50,245 nt of DNA from an uncultured Candidatus Saccharibacteria bacterium. GTDB lineage: Bacteria > Patescibacteriota > Saccharimonadia > Saccharimonadales > Saccharimonadaceae. The stretch is taken from contig CAMVFY010000003.1 in assembly GCA_947166895.1 (NCBI GenBank), forward strand, positions 1-50,245, given 5' to 3'. Positions 42,670-50,245 of the stretch are shown here, piece after piece. Positions within the stretch are counted from its first letter, which is position 1. Every line of letters starts with the position of its first letter. Under the pieces are notes generated by a model, which was not told the origin of the DNA, made no database searches, and saw only the letters and a list, made by a program, of their open reading frames with translations. The position numbers were made by a program, and so were the translations under genes.

Positions 42670-42820
42670 CAGCGACGGCTCGTTCGCTCCCCTCCTTCTC
42701 GGAATAATAATTATGTTCGAAAATCGTTACACGAATCAAGAATATTAAAAGCAAAACCCCCAGCAGCCCCCAGATGCTCCACTTTACAATACTACGCCAA
42801 CCTTTAATTCTTAAGCTCAT
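42599..42820 (-). CDS. Sortase N-terminal anchor (5' part of the frame-split sortase)
   Basis: MSLRIKGWRSIVKWSIWGLLGVLLLIFLIRVTIF provides the membrane anchor, followed by an acidic linker (EAEAEQEELVEIEPTTEEKK). The frame then hits a stop two codons after the A9 tract. A one-base deletion in the tract, or transcript slippage by one A, would fuse it to the catalytic ORF. The start lies inside the secY end (17-bp overlap), so translation is likely coupled to secY. Confidence 0.6.
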   Translation of the reverse strand: MSLRIKGWRSIVKWSIWGLLGVLLLIFLIRVTIFEHNYYSEKEGSERAVAVEAEAEQEELVEIEPTTEEKKRV

Positions 42821-44237
42821 CGCCAAAATCATCGTAAGTTATCATTAGAGCTCGGGAATCCACCGACCGAAGATTCTCTAACGCCACCGTCACCACAATA
42901 AGAAGTCCTGTACCAGAAATCGAAAGGCCAATCGGAGCACCAGTTACTAGGATAAAGATATAATCAGTAATAAACGGTAACATCGCGATTAAACCAAGGG
43001 CCAGCGCACCAAACAAATCAAGGTGATTAACGACTTTGCTAAGATACTTTGATGTCGCAATACCAGGACGTACACCTTCAATAAAACCACCTTGTTTCTG
43101 CAAATTATCCGCAATCTCTTTAGTGTTAAAGATAATCGAAGTATAAAAATATGTAAACATAAATACGAGAGCAAAATACAAAGCAGGATAAACAAACCAT
43201 TGTCCGGTGATCCCGTTAGGATACATCGAGGCAAAATTAGCGGCAGATGGTGCTGAAAAAACTGCCACGAGTGTTGCCCCAAGCTCGTTTCCTGGATTTA
43301 CGGTCGTAATGACCTGACCAATAAGGGCCGGCAACGACAGGAAAGCTGTTGCAAAAATTACCGGAATTACACCTGCCGCGATTAATTTTATTGGCAAAAT
43401 CGACTTAATTCCACCATAGGATGAATTCCCATGCACTCTTTTAGCGTAATTTACAGTAATGATTCGCTGCGCTTCATTAATCTTTACCAAGAAATATATG
43501 ACAACCAGCATTGCAATCGCAAACCCAAGAACAATCCAAAAGACAGTCGGATTTACGGGCAAGTTGAGCCAACCGAATAAGCTTAGTGAGCCTTGACTGG
43601 TATCAAACAAAGCGGATCCAAGTGAGGCCATTGTGGTTGGTAGCTGTGAGATAATCGAGGCGAAAATTAAGGTAGAAATACCATTACCAATCCCTTGTTC
43701 AGTAATTAACTCGCCCATCCACATCAAAATTAATGATCCGGCCGTCATTGCAGTCACAGACAATGCCCAGTCGCCAGCGGTTGGCACAAAGTCGGTCGCA
43801 ATATTCGCAGAAACCGTCGACTGGTACAATATAAATATGTATGCAATTGACTGTACAACGGCAAGGGGCACAGTAAGCATTCGAGTCCACTGATTTATCT
43901 TGCGACGACCAGTTTCCCCATCATTGGAGAGTTCCTCAAGCGAAGGTATAGCCTTTGTAAGAAGTTGAATTACGATTGATCCAGTAATATACGGTGAAAG
44001 CCCAACCAGAATAATACTAAATGAAGCTAACCCACCACCCGAAATCAAATTCAAAAAGTTCGAAAAATCGGATTTCTCCAATAAATTCGAGACTGCCTCC
44101 TTAAAAGTTCCAGCATCACCCATCGGAACCGGAATCTGTGCGAGTAATCGATATGCAACAATAATCCCGAGAATAATGAGAACTCGTTTTAGCATATCTT
44201 TATTTTTTAGGGATTTGAAAATCGTCTTAAAATGCAT
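42804..44237 (-). CDS. secY: Preprotein translocase subunit SecY
   Basis: 477 residues with ten membrane helices. Landmarks are RVLIILGIIVAYRLLAQIPVP at TM1, the plug region, LVGLSPYITGSIVIQLL, GIGNGISTLIFASI, and the cytosolic loop VRPGIATSKYLSKVVNHLDL with TM9-10. It forms the channel with SecE (start of the window). adk and map, usual neighbours between secY and infA, are absent here. TATAAT-like sequence is not obvious; ATATATCAC lies about 20 bases upstream. Confidence 0.97.
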   Translation of the reverse strand: MHFKTIFKSLKNKDMLKRVLIILGIIVAYRLLAQIPVPMGDAGTFKEAVSNLLEKSDFSNFLNLISGGGLASFSIILVGLSPYITGSIVIQLLTKAIPSLEELSNDGETGRRKINQWTRMLTVPLAVVQSIAYIFILYQSTVSANIATDFVPTAGDWALSVTAMTAGSLILMWMGELITEQGIGNGISTLIFASIISQLPTTMASLGSALFDTSQGSLSLFGWLNLPVNPTVFWIVLGFAIAMLVVIYFLVKINEAQRIITVNYAKRVHGNSSYGGIKSILPIKLIAAGVIPVIFATAFLSLPALIGQVITTVNPGNELGATLVAVFSAPSAANFASMYPNGITGQWFVYPALYFALVFMFTYFYTSIIFNTKEIADNLQKQGGFIEGVRPGIATSKYLSKVVNHLDLFGALALGLIAMLPFITDYIFILVTGAPIGLSISGTGLLIVVTVALENLRSVDSRALMITYDDFGDELKN

Positions 44238-44280
44238 AAAACCTCTTAAATACTATAACTAATATATCACACCACCAACC

Positions 44281-44311
44281 AAAAAGAAAGGGCTTAAAGC
44301 CCTTTCTTTTT
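44281..44311. terminator. Terminator between rpoC and secY
   Basis: A near-perfect palindrome AAAAAGAAAGGGC-TTAAA-GCCCTTTCTTTTT whose T tract touches the rpoC stop codon. It separates the rpoBC transcript from secY. Confidence 0.8.
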
Positions 44312-47300
44312 AGAGATTTTCTAAATCTTCTTCGGTGGGTATTTTAGAGTCAGATGTCTCAAAATCCTCTAGTGGAGCTGCACCAGTTCCAACTGGAATC
44401 TTTCGACCAATAATCACGTTTTCCTTAAGACCTTTAAGCCTATCAACGCGACCATTAATTGCTGCATTAATAAGCACACGTGTAGTATCCTGGAAAGATG
44501 CTGCCGAAAGGAATGAATCTGAGAAGATTGATACTTTAGTAATACCGAGCAATAGATTAGTGAACGTAGCTGGTTTTTTACCAGCAGCCTCAAGCTCGCT
44601 ATTTACTAACACGGCCGCCGCTTTCGACGTAATATCACCAGATACAAACTCCGAATCGCCAGGCTCGTTAATTTGCACTCTCGAGAACATTTGGCGAACC
44701 AATATTTCAAGGTGCTTTGGAGAAATTTCATGGCCTTGAGCAGCGTAAACATTAAGAACGTCATTCATGATATAACGCTCAGTTGCCTCAATTCCCTTGT
44801 ACTTCAACAAATCTTGCAAGTTCAAAGATCCAGTAGTTAATCTATCCCCAGCGGTAACCATATCGTTGCTCTTCACGACCAACTCCGCATCACCAGGAAT
44901 CTCAACTCTGACAGGAGCTGTAGCTGAAGCAACCAAGATGACAGCGTCCTTCACGAGCTGCACGTTTCCGTCGTGAGGAGCTTTAATCGCTGCCTTGTCG
45001 CCGCTCTTCTTGACCAAAGTAGCACCAGATTTCACGCTTTCACCGTCTTTGACTGCTGGTTTGCGCCCCTCTAATTCGTATCGTTCAATCGCACCGGCTT
45101 GAGGAGTAATTTGTACAATGTAGTGATTATTATCTTCCCAAACTTCAACTGAACCATCAACCGGCGAGATATAGGCTTGACCTTTAGGCGTACGAGCTTC
45201 AAGAAGCTCCTCTACACGAGGAAGACCTCTAGCAATTGCGCCAGAACCGGCCACGCCAGAACCGTGTTTGGTATCAAGCGTTAACTGCGTGCCAGGCTCA
45301 CCGAGCGACTGCGCTGCAATCACGCCGACCGGCTCATTGGCGGCGACGAGTTCGCGGGTTGACATATCTACACCGTAAGCCTTACGCGGAATACCATTAA
45401 CAGCCGTAGTTGACAACACTGACTGAATTTTTACCGATTCAATCTTTTCATCAGCCTCTAGTTGACCAGCCATTTCCTTAGTGATTAGCTCATCTGCCTC
45501 AAGATAGCCAGGTACAGCCTCCGCAGTATAACGACCAGCAAGCCGCGCCGCAAAACCAATACCAGAAAGCTCAGTTTCGTTACGGTAAACAGTGAAACCA
45601 GGATCTTCGGCCTCCTCGTCAGTCGTAAATACGTCCTGAGAAACATCGACCAAACGCCTCGTCAAATATCCAGAGTCTGCCGTACGGAGAGCCGTCGACA
45701 CCTGCCCCTGACGGGCACCTCGCGTCGCGATGAATGACTCCAGGGTATTTAAGCCTTTCTTGTACGAAGACTTCACCGGGAGCTCAATTTCATTGTTGTT
45801 AATATCAACCATGATACCAATTTCGGCCGATGCAAGTTTAATGTTTGAAATGTTACCACGAGCACCAGAGTTAACCATCACTGCGATATCGGTATCCATT
45901 TCGGATAGCTTACTTGAGAGAAAATCAGAAATCTTCTTGTCAATATCACGCCAGTTAGCAATAGTAAGCTTATAGCGTTCTTCCTCGGTTACTAATCCAT
46001 CATTAAACTGCTGCTGGATAAGCGCAGTTTTAGCATCGCCTTCAGCAATAAAGTCATCAATTTCGCTATAAGTCGGGTAATCATCCTTTGCTGTCGAAAT
46101 CGAAGCTACCGTTTCGTACTCGAAAGCCAAATCCTTCAATGCATCAGCGGTTTTTACCATCACTTCGGAACCATAAAGGTCGAAAATGTCAGCCATCACT
46201 TTGGAAAGATGTTTTTTGGTCTGCACAGAATTATCGTATGGATAATCTTTTGGCAAAATCTCGTTGAAAATCACTCGACCTAAGGTAGTATTGCGAATCT
46301 CTTTTTTCGCAAATACCCGAATTGGCGTTTGAAGAGCAATAATGCCCTGGTCATAAGCCATTTCTGCCTCATAGACCGATGAGAACGCCTTTGGATTACC
46401 TTGATCCGTACCCGGCTTATCATAAGTAAGGTAATAAGCGCCGAGCACCACGTCCTGATAAATAGCGAGGACCGGAGAACCATCAGCAGGCTTAAGCAAA
46501 TTCTTAGAAGCTGACATCAACTCTCGGGCTTCAGCCTGAGCTGCGTCTGACAAAGGTAGGTGCACCGCCATCTGGTCACCATCGTAGTCAGCGTTAAAGC
46601 CCGATGCTACGAGTGGATGTAGCTTGATTGCTTTACCCTCAATCAACCTAGGCTGGAATGCCTGCACCGACAAACGGTGAAGTGATGGAGCACGGTTAAG
46701 AAGTACGTATTTACCCTTAATTACCTCGTCCAATGCATCCCACACTACAGTTTCCTTAGCTTCAATCAAACGTGAAGCCGCCCGAATATTGTTTGCATAT
46801 TCATTACCAATCAACCACGAAATCACAAATGGTTTGAAGAGTTCTAATGCCATCTGTTTTGGTAAACCACATTCGTTGAGTTTCAGTTCTGGACCAACTA
46901 CAATCACCGAACGGCCAGAATAATCTACGCGTTTACCAAGTAAATTCTGGCGGAACCGCCCCTGCTTACCCTTCAATAGATCTGACAATGATTTTAGTTT
47001 ACGTCGACCGTTCGAAGAGTTTGCACCCCTCGAACCATGTGCGGCTGAATTATCGATCAGAGCGTCGACAGCCTCCTGAAGCATCCGCATTTCGTTTCGG
47101 CAAATAACTTCTGGAGCATTCAAATCAATCAATTTTTTCAATCGATTATTACGATTAATCACCCGTCGATACAGATCATTAAGGTCTGAAGTCGCAAAGC
47201 GACCACCAGGAAGCGCAATCATTGGACGTAAATCAGGTGGAATTACCGGAATAACTGTCAAAATCAAATCTTCTGGACGAATCCCTGCCGCCTGCATCCC

Positions 47301-48143
47301 TTCAAGCGTTTTCAAACGCTTCTGAATTCTCTTTTCCTTTTGGCCTTTGGATTCGGCTTCTTCTTTATGCAAGTCATCAATTAGCTTATCTAAGTCAATC
47401 TCATCAAGCATTTTCTTAATTGCAGTCGCGCCCATCTCTACCGAAATAAGTTCTTCGTATTCCTCAGGAATGTTACGATAATCAACTTCGGAAATTACGC
47501 CACCTTTCTTAAACGACTCAAGCATGGATTTGCGTGCAAGGTAATCAGATTCTAATTCTTCAAGCTCTTTAGTTTGTGCTTCGGCTAAAGCCTTAACATC
47601 TGCGCCTTCCGTTTTTGCCTCTTTTTCATATCGAATCTTAATTGCATCTCTTGCTGCAGTAGTTTGGTTCTCAAGAGCCTCGAGAGTCTTATTGATTGTG
47701 TCGGTTTTTGCGTCAGTTATTAAATAAGTCGCAAAATAAACAACCTTTTCAATATTTTTGACAGTGATATCAAGCAGCAAACTAAGGGCTGAAGGAATCC
47801 CCCGCATAAACCAAATGTGTGCAACAGGTGCAGCTAAAGCAATGTGCCCCATTCGTTCACGCCGGGTGATTGATTTTGTCACCAAATTACCCTCTTTGTC
47901 AACTGCCGCCTCACGACTTCTTACGCCCTTAAGCTTCGAATCGTGCGGGTTGATATCTTTAGTTGGTCCAAAAATCCTTTCACAGAATAAACCATCACGT
48001 TCTGGCTTTTGAGTCCGATAATTTATCGTTTCAGGCTTTGTAACCTCACCATAACTCCAATTCAAAATATCATCCCGGCTTGCAACCGTCAGTCTAATTG
48101 AATCGAAGTCTGAAGCGCTAATGAAATTATCCATCCACGCCAT
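44310..48143 (-). CDS. rpoC: RNA polymerase beta' subunit
   Basis: About 1277 residues, with the catalytic Mg site NADYDGDQMAVHLPLS, bridge helix/trigger loop region (ARGQVSTALRT..., GVIAAQSLGEPGTQLTLDTKH) and C-terminal clamp. The track starts at 48179 inside rpoB; ATG at 48143 (MAWMDNFISASDF) follows GGAGAGGAG and is preferred. Both zinc sites are lost. Where the N-terminal zipper region should have CxCG...CxxCG, it reads ERIFGPTKDINPHDSKLKG. Where the C-terminal site should read LTC...GVC-KCYG, it reads VLSTTAVNGIPRKAYG. The helicase of transcription is otherwise complete. It shares an operon with rpoB. Confidence 0.97.
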   Translation of the reverse strand: MAWMDNFISASDFDSIRLTVASRDDILNWSYGEVTKPETINYRTQKPERDGLFCERIFGPTKDINPHDSKLKGVRSREAAVDKEGNLVTKSITRRERMGHIALAAPVAHIWFMRGIPSALSLLLDITVKNIEKVVYFATYLITDAKTDTINKTLEALENQTTAARDAIKIRYEKEAKTEGADVKALAEAQTKELEELESDYLARKSMLESFKKGGVISEVDYRNIPEEYEELISVEMGATAIKKMLDEIDLDKLIDDLHKEEAESKGQKEKRIQKRLKTLEGMQAAGIRPEDLILTVIPVIPPDLRPMIALPGGRFATSDLNDLYRRVINRNNRLKKLIDLNAPEVICRNEMRMLQEAVDALIDNSAAHGSRGANSSNGRRKLKSLSDLLKGKQGRFRQNLLGKRVDYSGRSVIVVGPELKLNECGLPKQMALELFKPFVISWLIGNEYANNIRAASRLIEAKETVVWDALDEVIKGKYVLLNRAPSLHRLSVQAFQPRLIEGKAIKLHPLVASGFNADYDGDQMAVHLPLSDAAQAEARELMSASKNLLKPADGSPVLAIYQDVVLGAYYLTYDKPGTDQGNPKAFSSVYEAEMAYDQGIIALQTPIRVFAKKEIRNTTLGRVIFNEILPKDYPYDNSVQTKKHLSKVMADIFDLYGSEVMVKTADALKDLAFEYETVASISTAKDDYPTYSEIDDFIAEGDAKTALIQQQFNDGLVTEEERYKLTIANWRDIDKKISDFLSSKLSEMDTDIAVMVNSGARGNISNIKLASAEIGIMVDINNNEIELPVKSSYKKGLNTLESFIATRGARQGQVSTALRTADSGYLTRRLVDVSQDVFTTDEEAEDPGFTVYRNETELSGIGFAARLAGRYTAEAVPGYLEADELITKEMAGQLEADEKIESVKIQSVLSTTAVNGIPRKAYGVDMSTRELVAANEPVGVIAAQSLGEPGTQLTLDTKHGSGVAGSGAIARGLPRVEELLEARTPKGQAYISPVDGSVEVWEDNNHYIVQITPQAGAIERYELEGRKPAVKDGESVKSGATLVKKSGDKAAIKAPHDGNVQLVKDAVILVASATAPVRVEIPGDAELVVKSNDMVTAGDRLTTGSLNLQDLLKYKGIEATERYIMNDVLNVYAAQGHEISPKHLEILVRQMFSRVQINEPGDSEFVSGDITSKAAAVLVNSELEAAGKKPATFTNLLLGITKVSIFSDSFLSAASFQDTTRVLINAAINGRVDRLKGLKENVIIGRKIPVGTGAAPLEDFETSDSKIPTEEDLENL

Positions 48144-48144
48144 C

Positions 48145-50245
48145 TTAGAACTCCTCTCCGAGGTCGACTGTTCCATCATCGTCTCCCTCTGTTATTTCGA
48201 TACCCTCTTCTGCCATCATAGCCTCCGCCTCAGAATCGTCGAGATCGAGAATTTGTGGCTCAGTATCTTTTTTATGCTGATCGTAGATGGATTGATCATC
48301 CTTAGTCTTTTCAATTTCGCGGGAAGTCTTTTCAATTACGTCGCCGGCGTCAGTAGCTTCACCGTGATCCAAAAGGTCAACCTTTAACCCAAGACCTTGA
48401 AGTTCCTTCACGAGCACGTTGAAACCTTCCGGTAACTTCGGGCCCTCAATTGGTTCGTGCTTAATAATCGCTTCGTAAGCCTTAGCTCGTCCATAAACAT
48501 CATCAGACTTGATTGTGAGCATTTCCTGAAGAGTCGTAGCAGCACCATAAGCCTCAAGTGCCCAGACCTCCATTTCCCCGAAACGCTGGCCACCATTTTG
48601 CGCCTTACCACCTAGAGGCTGCTGAGTCACCATTGTGTAAGGACCAGTCGAACGAGCATGGATCTTATCTTCAACCATGTGGTGCAATTTCAGCATATGC
48701 ATCACACCAACCGAAGTCCTCTCATTGAACGGCTCACCAGTCAGACCATCATATAGTTGTACGCGACCATCGCGAGCAAAGCCTGCTTTTTCTAGTTCAT
48801 TTGAAATTACTTCGTCCGGAACACCGTTAAATGACGGTGTAGCAACCTTGTACCCAAGGGCTCTGGCGGCCATACCTAGGTGCGTCTCAAATAGCTGCCC
48901 CAAGTTCATACGTGAAGGCACACCCATCGGTGATAGCACGATATCAACTGGAGTACCATCAGCCATAAATGGCATATCCTCAACCGGTAACACGCGCGAT
49001 ACCACACCCTTATTACCATGCCTTCCAGCCAGCTTATCGCCAACGCCAATTTTGCGCATTTCAGCAACAAAAATTTTAATTTGCATTAACACGCCTGCCT
49101 TTAACTCGTGACCTTGTTCGCGAGTGTAAACGCGGACATCAACTACTTTACCAGTCGACGAACCATTCATTCTAACTGAAGTATCGCGCACATCCTTAGC
49201 CTTTTCACCAAAAATCGCACGAAGTAGTCTCTCCTCTGAGCTAAGTTCTTGTTCGCCCTTAGGAGTAATCTTACCGACAAGGATGTCGCCGTTCTTTACT
49301 TCTGCGCCAACAGTCACGATACCATCTTCACCAAGATGCCTAAGCGAATGCTCAGAAACGTTCGGAATATCACGAGTTACCTGCTCTGGACCAAGCTTGG
49401 TCTCTCGTACTTCAACGTCAAAATCCTTGATATTAATTGAAGTTAATGTATCGTCTTCCACCAAACGATTGGAAATCACGATCGCATCATCCATGTTGTA
49501 CCCACGCCATGGCATAAATGCAACAAGCAAATCTCGGCCTAACGCCAACTCACCATTGTTAATGGAGGCACCCTCAATTAAAGTGTCGCCTTTTTTAACT
49601 TTTTGACCACGAGCTACTGCACATCTTTGATTGTAACAACGGTCATCGTTGGTCTTTTCAAAATGCTGCAATTTGTACTCGACATCGCCACCTTTATCGT
49701 AAGTTACAATAATTGATTCACCATCGGCTTTTTTAACTACACCGCTACCAGATGCCATGACCAATTGTGAAGTGTTTTTAGCGACTTCACGTTCAATACC
49801 TGTACCGACCACCGGATTATCCTGGCGAAGTAGAGGCACTGCCTGCTTCTGCATTGCGCAGGCCATCAGTGACCGGTCAACACGGTTTTTTTCTACGAAC
49901 GGAATTAGGCTCGCTGAAACACCCAAAATTTCTTTGTGGGCAGCATCAATATGAGTAACTCTACTAGCCTCTACCTGCGCCGGAGTGCCATGAACACGTG
50001 CTGATACCCAATCTTCGACAAATTTACCGTTTTTATCAAGTTTTACCGAAGCATCGGCGATAATCTTGTCATTTTCGGTATCGGCATCCATATAAACAAC
50101 TTCGTCAGTCACCTTACCATTTTTAACCACTCGATAAGGAGCCTCGATAAAGCCATATTCATTAATACGAGCATAGGTTGCGAAGTTAAGCACAAGGCCT
50201 ACGTTACCACCTTCCGGAGTTTCTACCGTACAAATGCGACCATAA
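48145..50245 (-). CDS. rpoB: RNA polymerase beta subunit (5' part beyond window edge)
   Basis: The track ORF starts at an internal Met (50193), but the frame stays open to the window end, reading YGRICTVETPEGGNVGLVLNF, so the gene is cut. About 700 C-terminal residues are visible. They include AFMPWRGYNMDDAIVIS, the active-site GRHGNKGVVSRVLPVEDMPF with GVPSRMNLGQLFETHLG, and the C-terminal GGKAQNGGQRFGEMEVWALEAYGA. An acidic tail of about 70 residues (DDSEAEAMMAEEG...DDGTVDLGEEF) follows. The rpoC start is right after the stop. Confidence 0.97.
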   Translation of the reverse strand, partial: YGRICTVETPEGGNVGLVLNFATYARINEYGFIEAPYRVVKNGKVTDEVVYMDADTENDKIIADASVKLDKNGKFVEDWVSARVHGTPAQVEASRVTHIDAAHKEILGVSASLIPFVEKNRVDRSLMACAMQKQAVPLLRQDNPVVGTGIEREVAKNTSQLVMASGSGVVKKADGESIIVTYDKGGDVEYKLQHFEKTNDDRCYNQRCAVARGQKVKKGDTLIEGASINNGELALGRDLLVAFMPWRGYNMDDAIVISNRLVEDDTLTSINIKDFDVEVRETKLGPEQVTRDIPNVSEHSLRHLGEDGIVTVGAEVKNGDILVGKITPKGEQELSSEERLLRAIFGEKAKDVRDTSVRMNGSSTGKVVDVRVYTREQGHELKAGVLMQIKIFVAEMRKIGVGDKLAGRHGNKGVVSRVLPVEDMPFMADGTPVDIVLSPMGVPSRMNLGQLFETHLGMAARALGYKVATPSFNGVPDEVISNELEKAGFARDGRVQLYDGLTGEPFNERTSVGVMHMLKLHHMVEDKIHARSTGPYTMVTQQPLGGKAQNGGQRFGEMEVWALEAYGAATTLQEMLTIKSDDVYGRAKAYEAIIKHEPIEGPKLPEGFNVLVKELQGLGLKVDLLDHGEATDAGDVIEKTSREIEKTKDDQSIYDQHKKDTEPQILDLDDSEAEAMMAEEGIEITEGDDDGTVDLGEEF

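Noticed and set aside
1-50245. CRISPR array, insertion sequence, rRNA, or UGA recoding
   Set aside because: No spaced repeat series, transposase motif or rRNA sequence was seen, and several real genes end in TGA with no in-frame UGA needed.

Overview
The window looks like a chromosomal segment of a small-genome anaerobic bacterium of the Patescibacteria/CPR, most likely a Saccharibacteria (TM7) relative. That placement is inferred from gene content and style, not from a database match. It is moderately AT-rich and uses TGA as a stop, so it does not have the recoded UGA of Gracilibacteria. Many genes start a few bases behind a TATAAT box. The translation and RNA polymerase genes are compact, ribonucleotide reduction is of the anaerobic NrdD/NrdG type, and only a two-gene Suf-like Fe-S system is seen. 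Four tRNAs carry an encoded CCA: Gln-CTG, Trp-CCA, Ala-CGC and Val-CAC. No rRNA, CRISPR array or complete mobile element is visible.

Layout. 1-3.3 kb: the 5' part of secE, a short glucan phosphorylase, a PlsC-like protein and tRNA-Gln. 3.3-8.2 kb: a fused ABC exporter/permease next to a histidine kinase and an OmpR-type regulator. 8.2-13.2 kb: a VTC-domain protein, a DUF4956 protein, a beta-helix surface protein, a 7TM protein and a CAP-domain protein. 13.2-19.1 kb: a class A beta-lactamase-like serine hydrolase, CapA, a GH97 glycosidase, a sortase, a YgjP-type metallopeptidase and a P-loop kinase. 19.1-22.2 kb: tRNA-Trp, a GT4 and GH57 glycogen pair, L33 and a 59-residue zinc-finger protein missing from the ORF track. 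22.2-27.1 kb: a UvrD/RecB-type helicase-nuclease, gpsA and a wall-associated protein. 27.1-31.8 kb: nrdG, nrdD, a SufB/D-like gene, sufC and tRNA-Ala. 31.8-36.3 kb: lepB, a membrane protein, an HtrA protease, prmC, prfA and tRNA-Val. 36.3-38 kb: a small accessory patch next to tRNA-Val with a hypothetical gene and an HD-domain gene. 38-50.2 kb: one long minus-strand housekeeping run, rpoB-rpoC / secY-(split sortase) / infA-rpmJ-rpsM-rpsK-rpsD-rpoA-rplQ-rplM-rpsI.

How the genes fit together. The phosphorylase, GT4, GH57 and GH97 genes point to an internal alpha-glucan store. Signal peptidase, two sortases, the CAP, CapA and beta-lactamase-like proteins and the wall-type protein serve the envelope. 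The two-component system is divergently paired with the VTC cluster across a perfect mirrored operator, which suggests shared control. nrdD is preceded by a promoter overlapped by two NrdR-like boxes.

The observations most worth checking are: NrdD ending just before the usual glycyl-radical motif; loss of the zinc cysteines from RpoC and from L36; a sortase broken at an A9 tract; 3' tRNA duplications beside tRNA-Gln and tRNA-Val, the latter a 41-bp repeat that includes the terminator and flanks a gene; a four-arm inverted-repeat structure beside tRNA-Gln; and the widespread near-leaderless promoters.
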